Below, piece after piece: positions 41,849-49,546 of a stretch of 64,000 nt of DNA (the first letter of the stretch is position 1; each line of letters opens with the position of its first letter). The translations under genes were made by a program, and so were the position numbers. A model generated the notes under the pieces. The model did not search any database. It was not told the DNA's origin and saw only the letters and a list, made by a program, of their open reading frames with translations. Source of the stretch: Streptomyces sp. SAI-135 (GTDB taxonomy: Bacteria; Actinomycetota; Actinomycetes; Streptomycetales; Streptomycetaceae); the NCBI RefSeq assembly GCF_029893805.1, contig NZ_JARXYP010000002.1, forward strand, positions 8,432,001-8,496,000, given 5' to 3'.

Positions 41849-42825
41849 ACCGCCGCACCGCACTGCGTGCCGCCCTCGGCCTCACCGCCGCCGCGGCCCT
41901 CGGCGGCGCCCTGACCGGCGACACCTCCTCCCGGCGCCCCGGCCCACACGGTGTCCTGCGGCTGGCCACCGGTGAACCCACCGCGTTCTACGCCGCCTTC
42001 GGCCGCCTCCTCGCCGCCGAACTGGAATTCTCTTACCCGGGCCTGAGCTGCCGCATCCGCACCACCGCGGGCAGCATCACCAACATCGAGCTCATCCGTG
42101 ACGGCCGGGCGGACCTCGCCCTGGTCCTCACCGACACGGCCCGCGCGGCCCAGGACACCGCGCTCTTCCCCCGTCCGGTGCCCCTGCGCGCGATCGGACG
42201 GGTCTACGAGACCTACCTCCAGTTCGCCGTCCGTGCCGACGCCCCGGTGCGCTCGGTGGCCGACCTCGCAGGTCATCCCGTCTCGCTCGGTGCTCCCGGG
42301 TCGGGCGCCGCCCTGCTCGGCGAACGCCTCCTGAACGCCGCCGGCCTCACCCCGGGGACCGACCTACCGGTACGCCACCTGCGGCTGGCCGACGCGGCCC
42401 GCCAGCTGCGCGCCGGATCCGTCGCCGGACTGCTCGTCGCGGGCGGCGTACCGTTGCCCACCCTGACGGACCTCGACGCGGACCCCGGGCTGCGGTTCCT
42501 CCCCCTGGCCGGTCAGCTGCCCGGCGTCGCGGGTCCCGGGGGTCTCGCCGCTTCCGGACTCGAGGAAGTGGAACTCCCGCAGGACGCCTACCGGGCCTCC
42601 GCCGGTGTCGCCACCATCGGCGTGTCCAACCTCCTCGTCTGCCGCCCCGACCTCGCCCCCGAGACCGCCGAGGCCCTCACCCGCCTCCTCGTCCTGCGGG
42701 CCCCGGCCTTCGTGCCCGAGGGTGCCGTCGGCGCCCAGTTCCTCGACGTCCGCAGCCTGATCGGCACGGGCAGCATCCCCCTGCACCCCGGGGCGGTCGA
42801 GGCGTACCGGTCGCTGCACGGGTGA
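41845..42825 (+). CDS. Orphan TAXI-family solute-binding protein
   Basis: The 326-residue protein has the TAXI/TctC-like periplasmic-binding fold: LRLATGEPTAFYAAFGRLLA, GSITNIELIRDGRADLALVLTDTA, AIGRVYETYLQFAVRAD, GAPGSGAALLGERLL. The N-terminus carries a twin-Arg sequence (NRRTALRAALGLTAAAALGG), pointing to Tat or Sec export and membrane anchoring. No TRAP membrane permease (DctQM/fused) gene lies nearby. Coupling to the kinase by GTGA suggests a ligand-sensing partner, like TctC-TctED or other three-component systems. The ligand is unknown; the neighbouring genes suggest an aromatic or dicarboxylic acid. Confidence 0.85.
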   Translation: MNRRTALRAALGLTAAAALGGALTGDTSSRRPGPHGVLRLATGEPTAFYAAFGRLLAAELEFSYPGLSCRIRTTAGSITNIELIRDGRADLALVLTDTARAAQDTALFPRPVPLRAIGRVYETYLQFAVRADAPVRSVADLAGHPVSLGAPGSGAALLGERLLNAAGLTPGTDLPVRHLRLADAARQLRAGSVAGLLVAGGVPLPTLTDLDADPGLRFLPLAGQLPGVAGPGGLAASGLEEVELPQDAYRASAGVATIGVSNLLVCRPDLAPETAEALTRLLVLRAPAFVPEGAVGAQFLDVRSLIGTGSIPLHPGAVEAYRSLHG

Positions 42826-42872
42826 GGCGGGGCGTCCTGAACCCGGGCGTGCCGACAGGGTCCGGGGCCCGT

Positions 42873-42890
42873 GGGCGCCGTTCGGCGCCC
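42873..42890 (+). terminator. Short GC hairpin after TAXI gene
   Basis: A 7-bp perfect stem (GGGCGCC with GGCGCCC) and a 4-nt loop 48 bp after the TAXI stop. It probably ends the two-component operon before the OsmC gene. Confidence 0.55.
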
Positions 42891-42908
42891 CGCACTAATG
42901 TCCTCGTC

Positions 42909-43337
42909 ATGAGCGAAAACTCCGCGCGGTCCGTCACCGTCGAGCGCACCAGCACCGGCCACTTCGTCGCCACCAACATCCGGGGCGGCACGATCAGCTT
43001 CGGCACCGGTTCCGACAGCGAGTTCACCCCGGTCGAACTGTTCCTCGCCGCCCTCGGCGGCTGCACGGCGGTGGACGTGGACCTCGCCACCACCCGTCAC
43101 GCCGAGCCCGACGCGTTCACGGTCGAGGTGAGCGGCAACAAGGTCGCCGACGAGCTCGGCAACCGGCTGACCGACCTCGCGGTCACCTTCACCGTCACCT
43201 TCCCGGACGGCGAGGGCGCGGACCGGGCCCGCACGATCCTGACCCGGGCGGTGAAGACCTCCCACGACCGCCTGTGCACGGTCAGCCGCACGGTCGAGAT
43301 CGGCACGCCGGTCACCGCGCGGGTCGAGGACGCCTGA
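42909..43337 (+). CDS. OsmC-family peroxidase
   Basis: The 142-residue protein has the two reactive Cys positions of the OsmC/Ohr fold: FTPVELFLAALGGCTAVDVDL and the C-terminal HDRLCTVSRTVE. Such proteins reduce organic peroxides with thiols. ATG 42909 has no visible ribosome-binding site and sits close to a CACTAATGT -10-like sequence, so the transcript may be almost leaderless. It is followed after 20 bp by a GlxA-like regulator gene. Confidence 0.87.
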   Translation: MSENSARSVTVERTSTGHFVATNIRGGTISFGTGSDSEFTPVELFLAALGGCTAVDVDLATTRHAEPDAFTVEVSGNKVADELGNRLTDLAVTFTVTFPDGEGADRARTILTRAVKTSHDRLCTVSRTVEIGTPVTARVEDA

Positions 43338-43357
43338 CCTCTGCGTAGCCTGTCCCC

Positions 43358-44314
43358 GTGTCAGCCTCCCGCCTCCGCCGTGTCGCCGTGCTCATCCTCG
43401 AAGGCGCGAAACCCCTGGACGTGGGCATCCCCGCGCAGGTGTTCACCACGCGCGCGAGCATGCCGTACGAGGTACGGCTGTGCGGCGCGGCACCCGGGCT
43501 GGTGAGCGGCGGGGACGGGCTGTCGTACCACGTCGCCCACGGTCTGGAGGCGCTGGCGTGGGCGGATCTCGTCTTCATCCCCGGCTACCGGTTCCCGGAT
43601 CGGGAGGATCCGCCGTCGGCCGTCGTCGAGGCACTGCTCGCCGCGCACGGCAGGGGCGCGCGGCTGGCCGCCATCTCGACGGGCGCCTTCGCGCTGGCCG
43701 CGACCGGCCTGCTCGACGGGCGGCGCGCCACGACCCACTGGCACTACACGAGGGCGCTCGCGGCGAAGCATCCTCTGGTCCGGGTCGACGAGAACGTCCT
43801 GTTCGTCGACGAGGGCACCGTGCTGACCTCGGCCGGCGCCGCCTCCGGCATCGACCTGTGCCTGCACGTCCTGCGCGGCGACCTCGGGGTCGCCGCCTCC
43901 AACCACGCCGCCCGGCGCCTGGTCGCGGCCCCCTACCGCAGTGGCGGTCAGGCGCAGTACGTGCCGCGCAGCGTGCCCGAACCCCTCGGCGAGCGCTTCG
44001 CGGCCACCCGGGAATGGGCCCTGCGCCGACTCGACGAACCCCTCACCCTCGACGTCCTCGCGCGGCAGGCCGCGGTCTCGCCGCGCACGTTCTCACGCCG
44101 TTTCGTCGAGGAGACCGGGTACACGCCGATGCAGTGGGTCATGCGCGCCCGCATCGACATGGCCCGCGAGCTGCTGGAGCGCTCCGAGCGGAGCGTCGAG
44201 CAGATCGCCACCGACGTCGGGCTCGGGACCGGCGCGAATCTGCGGACACACTTCCAGCGGATCCTGGGGACGACGCCGAGCGAGTACCGGCGCACCTTCA
44301 CCCGGGGCGAGTAG
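43358..44314 (+). CDS. GlxA-family transcriptional regulator (DJ-1/PfpI + AraC HTH)
   Basis: The 318-residue protein has an N-terminal DJ-1/PfpI-like domain (VAVLILEGAKPLDVGIPAQVF, LVFIPGYRF, ISTGAFALAATGLLDGRRATTHW; the nucleophile Cys of true proteases is Thr here) and a C-terminal double-HTH AraC domain (LTLDVLARQAAVSPRTFSRRF and IATDVGLGTGANLRTHFQRILGTTPSEYR). It is a ligand-sensing activator or repressor; the target is unknown. It follows the OsmC gene closely. A 10-bp inverted repeat lies in the gap to the GAPDH gene. Confidence 0.87.
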   Translation: MSASRLRRVAVLILEGAKPLDVGIPAQVFTTRASMPYEVRLCGAAPGLVSGGDGLSYHVAHGLEALAWADLVFIPGYRFPDREDPPSAVVEALLAAHGRGARLAAISTGAFALAATGLLDGRRATTHWHYTRALAAKHPLVRVDENVLFVDEGTVLTSAGAASGIDLCLHVLRGDLGVAASNHAARRLVAAPYRSGGQAQYVPRSVPEPLGERFAATREWALRRLDEPLTLDVLARQAAVSPRTFSRRFVEETGYTPMQWVMRARIDMARELLERSERSVEQIATDVGLGTGANLRTHFQRILGTTPSEYRRTFTRGE

Positions 44315-44345
44315 TCCCTCCCCGCCCCGCTCCGAAGAGGTCGCT

Positions 44346-44380
44346 TGGCGCGATCCTTTTGAACCGTGGCGATCGCGCCA
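44346..44380. promoter_or_regulatory. 10-bp inverted repeat between the GlxA-like gene and gap
   Basis: TGGCGCGATC (44346-44355) and GATCGCGCCA (44371-44380) are perfect arms around a 15-nt spacer, 58 bp upstream of the GAPDH start and 32 bp after the GlxA-like stop. It may be an operator at the gap promoter or a terminator of the preceding gene; no U-tract follows. Confidence 0.5.
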
Positions 44381-44437
44381 CTGTCAGCGGGCAAGGCCGC
44401 GCGCGAGCCTGGTGGGCACAGGGAAGGGACACCATTC

Positions 44438-45436
44438 ATGACTCGCATCGCCATCAACGGATTCGGCCGTATCGGACGCAATGTGCTGCGCGCGCTCCTC
44501 GAACGCGACAGCGCCCTGGAGGTCGTCGCCGTCAACGACCTCACCGAGCCCGCCACCCTCGCCAGGCTGCTCGCCTTCGACAGCACGGCCGGCCGCCTCG
44601 GCCGCCCGGTGACCGTCGACGGGAACACCTTGGTCGTCGACGGCCGTCGCATCGCCGTGCTCGCCGAGCGCGAGCCGGCGCAGCTGCCCTGGGCCGAACT
44701 CGGCGTCGACATCGTGCTGGAGGCCACGGGCCGGTTCACCTCGGCCAAGGCCGCCCGCGCCCATCTCGACGCGGGCGCGAAGAAGGTCCTCGTCAGCGCG
44801 CCCTCGGACGGCGCCGACGTCACGCTCGCGTACGGGGTCAACACCGAGGCCTACGACGCGGACGTGCACACGGTCGTCTCCAACGCGTCGTGCACCACCA
44901 ACGCGCTCGCCCCGCTGGCGTCGGTCCTCGACGAACTCGCAGGGATCGAGCACGGCTTCATGACCACGGTGCACGCCTACACCCAGGAGCAGAACCTCCA
45001 GGACGGCCCGCACCGCGACGCCCGCCGCGCCCGGGCCGCCGGGGTCAACATCGTGCCGACCACGACCGGTGCCGCCAAGGCGATCGGCCTCGTGCTGCCG
45101 AACCTGGACGGCAAGCTGTCCGGCGACTCGATCCGCGTCCCGGTGCCGGTCGGCTCCATCGTCGAGCTCAACACGACCGTCGCCCGCGACGTGACCCGCG
45201 AGGACGTGCTCGCCGCCTACCGCACCGCCGCCGAGGGACGCCTCAAGGGCGTCCTCGAGTACTCGGAGGACCCGCTGGTCTCCTCGGACATCACGGGCAA
45301 CCCCGCCTCGTCGATCTTCGACTCGGCGCTCACCCGGGTGGAGGGCCGCCATGTGAAGGTCGTCGCCTGGTACGACAACGAGTGGGGCTTCTCCAACCGT
45401 GTGATCGACACGCTTGAGCTCCTGGCCAACGGCTGA
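44438..45436 (+). CDS. gap: Type I glyceraldehyde-3-phosphate dehydrogenase
   Basis: The 332-residue enzyme has the NAD-binding start IAINGFGRIGRNVLRAL, catalytic Cys152 in SNASCTTNALAP, base His179 in TTVHAYTQEQ, and the C-terminal YDNEWGFSNRV signature. It catalyses the phosphorylating oxidation of glyceraldehyde-3-phosphate in central metabolism. No pgk or tpi follows, so it is an isolated gap copy. ATG 44438 is preceded by AGGGAAGGGAC. A hairpin terminator follows. Confidence 0.95.
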   Translation: MTRIAINGFGRIGRNVLRALLERDSALEVVAVNDLTEPATLARLLAFDSTAGRLGRPVTVDGNTLVVDGRRIAVLAEREPAQLPWAELGVDIVLEATGRFTSAKAARAHLDAGAKKVLVSAPSDGADVTLAYGVNTEAYDADVHTVVSNASCTTNALAPLASVLDELAGIEHGFMTTVHAYTQEQNLQDGPHRDARRARAAGVNIVPTTTGAAKAIGLVLPNLDGKLSGDSIRVPVPVGSIVELNTTVARDVTREDVLAAYRTAAEGRLKGVLEYSEDPLVSSDITGNPASSIFDSALTRVEGRHVKVVAWYDNEWGFSNRVIDTLELLANG

Positions 45437-45447
45437 CCGGACCCGTG

Positions 45448-45482
45448 CCGGTGATGACCCCGACGGGAGGGATCATCACCGG
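45448..45482. terminator. Bidirectional hairpin between gap and the xylanase gene
   Basis: A perfect 10-bp stem (CCGGTGATGA at 45448-45457 with TCATCACCGG at 45473-45482) with a 15-nt loop sits between the convergent gap and GH10-GH62 genes. Confidence 0.8.
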
Positions 45483-45489
45483 TACGCGG

Positions 45490-47517
45490 TCAGCAGGTCG
45501 AGTTGGTCTGGGTGAGCAGGCCCAGCCGCCACGGGAGGCTGTTGTAGTCACCGCCGGCGTTGGGGTCCTTGCCCTGGTACAGGTACTGGAGCCGGCAGGC
45601 GGGGATCGTGAGTGTCTGGTCGTAGCCCGCGCGGATCATCTCGCCGTGACTGATGTCGCGGGTCCAGGCACCGGAGGGGAACGTCACGTTGCCCGACTTG
45701 GCGAACGGGTTGCTCTCGGACGCGGCCAGAGGTGACCAGGAGCCGGCGAGGCTGCTGGAGGTCCAGGAGCGGAAGTAGCGCCGGCCGTCCGAGCCGATGG
45801 CCTCGACGAGGAGCAGGTACTGGTTGCTGCCCTGCACCTTGTAGACGTTGCTCGCCTCGAACATCGCGTACTTGGAGTCCTGGGCCGCGATGACGGTGTC
45901 GGTGAACCCGTTGGGGAACTGGCCGACGCTCGTCCGGGAGCGGTACAGGTGTCCGTTGTCGTCGGAGGAGAACAGATAGCAGTTGGCGCTGTCGCAGATC
46001 ACCCACATGTCGACCCAGTAACCGTTGCCGATGTTCTGCCGGATGATGTCCGGCATCGACGAGTAGAAGTTCTTCGGGGCGCTCCACCCGTTGGGGTTGC
46101 TGATGTCGGGATTGGTCGAGTACGACGCGTTGCCGGTCTGGTAGACGAGGTACCACAGGCGTTGCGGCGCGTTGTAGAAGACCTGGGGCGCGGCCCGGTA
46201 GCCGGTGCCGATGGCGGTGCGGTCCAGGTAGTGGTGGGTGGCCGAGCCGGCCTGGGACCAGTCGGAGAAGCTCAGGTACACCAGGTTGTACCCGGCGGAG
46301 TTCGCGGTGCTCGCGAACACGTGGTACTTGCCGTTGTAGTAGACGACCGACGGGTCCTTGATCCCCGCGATGTTGTGCGTCGAGTCCGGCTTCGGCGCGA
46401 TCAGGGCGCCGCTCGAACTCCAGCGGAAGGAGGAGGGGAGCGCCGCGGCGGACCGGGGCGAGGAGAGGGCCGTGCGCTGGGCCGCCGCACTTCCGCCCAA
46501 CGCCGTGAGCGTCGACTGGTAGGCGGCCTTCTTGTTCCCGTTCCGGTCGAACAGCAGCGGGTTCTCCCCGCTGCGCCAGGAGTCGCTGTCGCGGATGCCC
46601 CAGACGGTGATGCCGGTGCAGCGTGCCACGTTCATGCAGGCCCGCACCGTGTTCGCGTACGCGGTCGGCGGCGCCTGCGCGATGTCGAGCTCGGTGATCT
46701 GGACGTCCACGCCGAGCGCGGCGAAGCTCGACAGCGTCGTCTGGAAGCTCGACGGCGGCCCGCCGGTGCCGAAGTGGGACTGGAGGCCGACGCAGTCGAT
46801 GGGGACGCCCCGGGACCTGAAGTCGCGGACCATGCGGTAGACGCCCTGGGTCTTGGCGTCGTTCCAGTTCTCGATGTTGTAGTCGTTGTAGCAGAGCTTG
46901 GCCGACGGGTCGGCCGCCCGCGCAGTGCGGAAGGCCTCCTCGATGAATCCGGTGCCCAGCACGTCCCGGAAGACGGAGCTGCGCATCTGGCCGCTGCCGC
47001 CGTCGGCGAAGGCCTCGTTGACCACGTCCCAGGCGTAGATCCTGCCCTTGTAGTGGTTCATCACCTGGGTGATGTGGTTGTTCATGACGCTGCGCAGGGT
47101 GCCCGCGTCCCTGATGGAGCTGACCCAGCCGGGCAGTTGGCTGTGCCACACGAGCGTGTGGCCGCGCATGCGCTGGCCGTGGGACGCCGCGCGGTTGACG
47201 ATCTGGTCGCCGGGACCGAAGTTGAACGAGCCACGGGAGCGCTCGACGGTGTCCCACTTCATCTCGTTCTCCGGGGTGACCGAGTTGAACTCCCGGTCCA
47301 GGATGCCGGTGTACGTGCCGTCACCCAGCCTTCCGGCGGCCACCGCGGTGCCGAAGTACCGTCCGGACTGGGCCGCTTGGGCTCCCAGCGTGGAGGCCAG
47401 GACCGCGTCCGGTGCGTCGGGGGCGGCGGTCGCGGCCGTCGGCGTCACCAGGGCGCCGACGGCCAGCAGGGCTAACGCCGAGGCTCGGCGACGGCCGAGC
47501 CGCGTGAGCGGGTTCAT
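45490..47517 (-). CDS. Secreted GH10 endo-xylanase fused to GH62 arabinofuranosidase
   Basis: The 675-residue protein has a signal peptide (RRRASALALLAVGALVTPTA), a GH10 domain (about 40-345) with acid/base Glu168 (YAWDVVNEAF) and nucleophile Glu276 (DVQITELDIA), and a GH62 domain (about 360-670) with the base Asp388 (IKDPSVVYYNGKYHVF). No carbohydrate-binding module is seen, only a short linker. GH10 cuts the xylan backbone and GH62 removes arabinofuranosyl side groups, so one polypeptide debranches and cleaves arabinoxylan. It lies 53 bp after the GH43 gene and is probably cotranscribed with it. Confidence 0.92.
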   Translation of the reverse strand: MNPLTRLGRRRASALALLAVGALVTPTAATAAPDAPDAVLASTLGAQAAQSGRYFGTAVAAGRLGDGTYTGILDREFNSVTPENEMKWDTVERSRGSFNFGPGDQIVNRAASHGQRMRGHTLVWHSQLPGWVSSIRDAGTLRSVMNNHITQVMNHYKGRIYAWDVVNEAFADGGSGQMRSSVFRDVLGTGFIEEAFRTARAADPSAKLCYNDYNIENWNDAKTQGVYRMVRDFRSRGVPIDCVGLQSHFGTGGPPSSFQTTLSSFAALGVDVQITELDIAQAPPTAYANTVRACMNVARCTGITVWGIRDSDSWRSGENPLLFDRNGNKKAAYQSTLTALGGSAAAQRTALSSPRSAAALPSSFRWSSSGALIAPKPDSTHNIAGIKDPSVVYYNGKYHVFASTANSAGYNLVYLSFSDWSQAGSATHHYLDRTAIGTGYRAAPQVFYNAPQRLWYLVYQTGNASYSTNPDISNPNGWSAPKNFYSSMPDIIRQNIGNGYWVDMWVICDSANCYLFSSDDNGHLYRSRTSVGQFPNGFTDTVIAAQDSKYAMFEASNVYKVQGSNQYLLLVEAIGSDGRRYFRSWTSSSLAGSWSPLAASESNPFAKSGNVTFPSGAWTRDISHGEMIRAGYDQTLTIPACRLQYLYQGKDPNAGGDYNSLPWRLGLLTQTNSTC

Positions 47518-47570
47518 GGTTCTCCTCTACGGTGTGCGGGGGGTTGGGTGGTGCGGTCGAAGGGATCGGG

Positions 47571-49193
47571 TCAGGGTGTCGACAGCTCGAAGCGCAGGAC
47601 GCGGACCGAGCCGCCGAGCGCCTGGGTGGCGTGGTTGAAGAGGGCGAAGCGGTAGCCCATGAAGAACCGCCAGTCGTTGCCCATCGAGAAGGTGGGGCCG
47701 AGGCGGGTGAAGTTCGTGCCGTCGGTGCTGTAGGAAAAGGTGCCGGGGCGTGCCGAGCCGGGGCGGATGTCCGCGTTCGCGCGCAGCCAGAGGCGGCCGC
47801 CGGAGACGGGTGCGCTCGCGGCCTCGGTGCCGGTGCCGGTGGTGTTCCAGTTGCCGTCCATGGTCAGGCCGTTGACCATGGCCACCCGGGTCGCGCCGCC
47901 CTCGCGCTTGACGCCGATCCATGCGGAGGAGTCACGCAGCAGCGCGAGTCCGGCCCGGTCGCCGTCCCGCATCGCCGAGAAGTCGAGCTGGACGGTTGCG
48001 GTGGAGGTGGGCCCCTGGATGCGGTGCGTGAGGGTGTTGCGGGCCCAGTACAGGTCGTTGGTGACGGTCGCGGTCCGCAGGGTCAGTCCGTTGTCGACGG
48101 ACCACTTGGTGTTGTCCGGGTTGTGGTTCCACTCCCACCTCGGCTTGAGGCTCGTACCGTCGAAGGTGTCGACGCCGGTCATCGGGGTGACCTGGCGTGG
48201 TGGGGTGGGCACTGCGGGGCTGGGATAGGACGTGCCCCACGCGCCGTTCACGAGTTGGACGACGGGCCAGCCGTCCGCGGTCCACGTGACCGGTGCCAGG
48301 GCGGGCATCCGGCCGCCGGGGTAGGCGTCGACGAAGGCCATGTAGTACCAGGCGCCGCCCTGGGTCTGGACGAGTCCGCCCTGGTGCGGGACCCCGCCGC
48401 CGGGGATCGGCCCGCGCAGGTCGAGGAGGACCTGCCGCATGGTGTAGGGGCCGAAGGGGCCGCTCGACGACTTCAGGATGTACTGGCCGTTCGCGGGGCG
48501 GGTCAGGAAGATGTAGTACTGCCCGTTGATCTTGTAGAAGCGGGAGCCCTCCAGGGTCCCGACGCTCGACGGTGTGGTGAAGACCTGCTGGGTGCGGACC
48601 TGGGTGCGCCCGTCGGGCGAGAGCTGGGCCACGCTGATGGTGGTGTTCCCGTACGCCACGTACAGCGTGTCGTCGGTGTCGACGAGCAGTCCCGCGTCGT
48701 AGTACGGGGTGCTGATCGTGGTGAGCCGGTTCCACGGCCCCTCGACGGCGGCGGCGGTGTACACGTACGTCCTGGCGAAGTCGATCTGGCCGAGCCAGTA
48801 GAAGGTCCTGTTGCTCGGGCGGTAGGCCAGCGACGAGGCCCAGATGCCCCGGACGTAGCCGCGTGCGCCGTTCAGGTCGTACTTGGCGCCGAAGTCGAGG
48901 ACGGGCACCGAGTGGCCGGCGATCTCCCAGTTCACCAGGTCGTAGGAGCGCAGGACGGGCGCTCCGGGCGAGTAGTGCATCGTCGAGGCCGAGGCGTAGT
49001 AGGTGTCGCCGACGCGGATGACGTCGATGTCCGCGAAGTCCTGCCAGATGACCGGGTTCGTGTAGGTCGCGGCGGCTGTGGCGGCCGCGGCGGTCCTGGG
49101 GGATCCGGTCAGGGGCAGGAAGGCGCCGGTGACCAGGCCGGCGCCGGCGGCCAGCGCCTGTCGGCGGCCCATGGATTGATGAGAGCATGACAT
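47571..49193 (-). CDS. Secreted GH43 glycosidase with beta-xylosidase-type C-terminal domain
   Basis: The 540-residue protein has a twin-Arg-type leader (MGRRQALAAGAGLVTGAFLPL), a five-blade GH43 domain (TYTNPVIWQDFADIDVIRVGDTYY with the base Asp; WASSLAYRPSNRTFYW; TLEGSRFYKINGQYYIF containing the acid Glu) and a C-terminal jelly-roll domain (from MTGVDTFDGTSLKPRWEWNHNPDN). This pair is typical of beta-xylosidases and arabinofuranosidases. ATG 49193 follows AGGGG; a second ATG at 49172 gives an equally good Tat leader. It is first in the minus-strand hemicellulose operon, transcribed from the promoter at 49246-49273. Confidence 0.88.
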   Translation of the reverse strand: MSCSHQSMGRRQALAAGAGLVTGAFLPLTGSPRTAAAATAAATYTNPVIWQDFADIDVIRVGDTYYASASTMHYSPGAPVLRSYDLVNWEIAGHSVPVLDFGAKYDLNGARGYVRGIWASSLAYRPSNRTFYWLGQIDFARTYVYTAAAVEGPWNRLTTISTPYYDAGLLVDTDDTLYVAYGNTTISVAQLSPDGRTQVRTQQVFTTPSSVGTLEGSRFYKINGQYYIFLTRPANGQYILKSSSGPFGPYTMRQVLLDLRGPIPGGGVPHQGGLVQTQGGAWYYMAFVDAYPGGRMPALAPVTWTADGWPVVQLVNGAWGTSYPSPAVPTPPRQVTPMTGVDTFDGTSLKPRWEWNHNPDNTKWSVDNGLTLRTATVTNDLYWARNTLTHRIQGPTSTATVQLDFSAMRDGDRAGLALLRDSSAWIGVKREGGATRVAMVNGLTMDGNWNTTGTGTEAASAPVSGGRLWLRANADIRPGSARPGTFSYSTDGTNFTRLGPTFSMGNDWRFFMGYRFALFNHATQALGGSVRVLRFELSTP

Positions 49194-49207
49194 ATCAAAC
49201 CCCTGTT

Positions 49208-49217
49208 CGAAATTGCG
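49208..49217. promoter_or_regulatory. CGAAA/TTTCG-type operator, box 1
   Basis: CGAAATTGCG is a one-mismatch version of the palindrome CGAAATTTCG. It lies about 22-31 bp downstream of the predicted start of the minus-strand GH43 promoter, where a repressor would block elongation. It is embedded in a GTTCG-N6-CGAAC inverted repeat (49205-49220). Confidence 0.5.
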
Positions 49218-49245
49218 AACGATGGTCGAGCGGGGGACACCCTGG

Positions 49246-49273
49246 ATCGTAGGTGGTGGAGAGCTCCCGTCAA
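49246..49273 (-). promoter_or_regulatory. Sigma-70-like promoter for the GH43/GH10-GH62 operon
   Basis: On the minus strand, TTGACG (49273-49268) and TACGAT (49251-49246) are separated by 16 bp, a good HrdB-type promoter. Predicted start near 49240 gives a leader of about 47 nt. Confidence 0.6.
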
Positions 49274-49301
49274 TATGTCTCGCATGATTCGTCGCGAGCA
49301 C

Positions 49302-49313
49302 CGAAATGTTTCG
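49302..49313. promoter_or_regulatory. CGAAA-N2-TTTCG operator, box 2
   Basis: A perfect inverted CGAAA/TTTCG pair with a 2-nt centre lies upstream of both divergent promoters, between the two downstream boxes. It resembles the CGAAACTTTCG element reported upstream of Streptomyces xylanase genes (recalled, not checked). Confidence 0.5.
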
Positions 49314-49368
49314 CCATCTGGCGACCTGATGAAGCCGCATCGGGGGAAATTCGGCACGACTGGGGCGG

Positions 49369-49396
49369 TTGACAACCTCAGCAACCTCCCTAGTAT
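49369..49396 (+). promoter_or_regulatory. Sigma-70-like promoter for the GH27 operon
   Basis: TTGACA (49369-49374) and TAGTAT (49391-49396) with 16-bp spacing. The predicted start near 49403 leaves a 5' leader of about 145 nt before the GTG at 49547. Confidence 0.65.
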
Positions 49397-49424
49397 CCGT
49401 GGCGGCGAACGTCCGGAAAGGAGT

Positions 49425-49434
49425 CGAAATTTCG
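49425..49434. promoter_or_regulatory. CGAAATTTCG operator, box 3
   Basis: A perfect 10-bp palindrome (12 bp with flanking T and A) about 22-31 bp downstream of the predicted plus-strand start, mirroring the position of box 1 on the other operon. Confidence 0.55.
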
Positions 49435-49546
49435 AATACAGCGAACTGTCATGTACCTGCCATAGATCGATGAGTGCGCTCCAGTCATCCACTGTCTGAC
49501 GTCGGCATGCCGACCACCGCAGCACCCGCACCGAAAGGAATCCACC

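Noticed and set aside
36227..44314. Secondary-metabolite biosynthetic gene cluster
   Set aside because: No PKS, NRPS, terpene or RiPP core enzyme is present. The genes fit aromatic catabolism and regulation.
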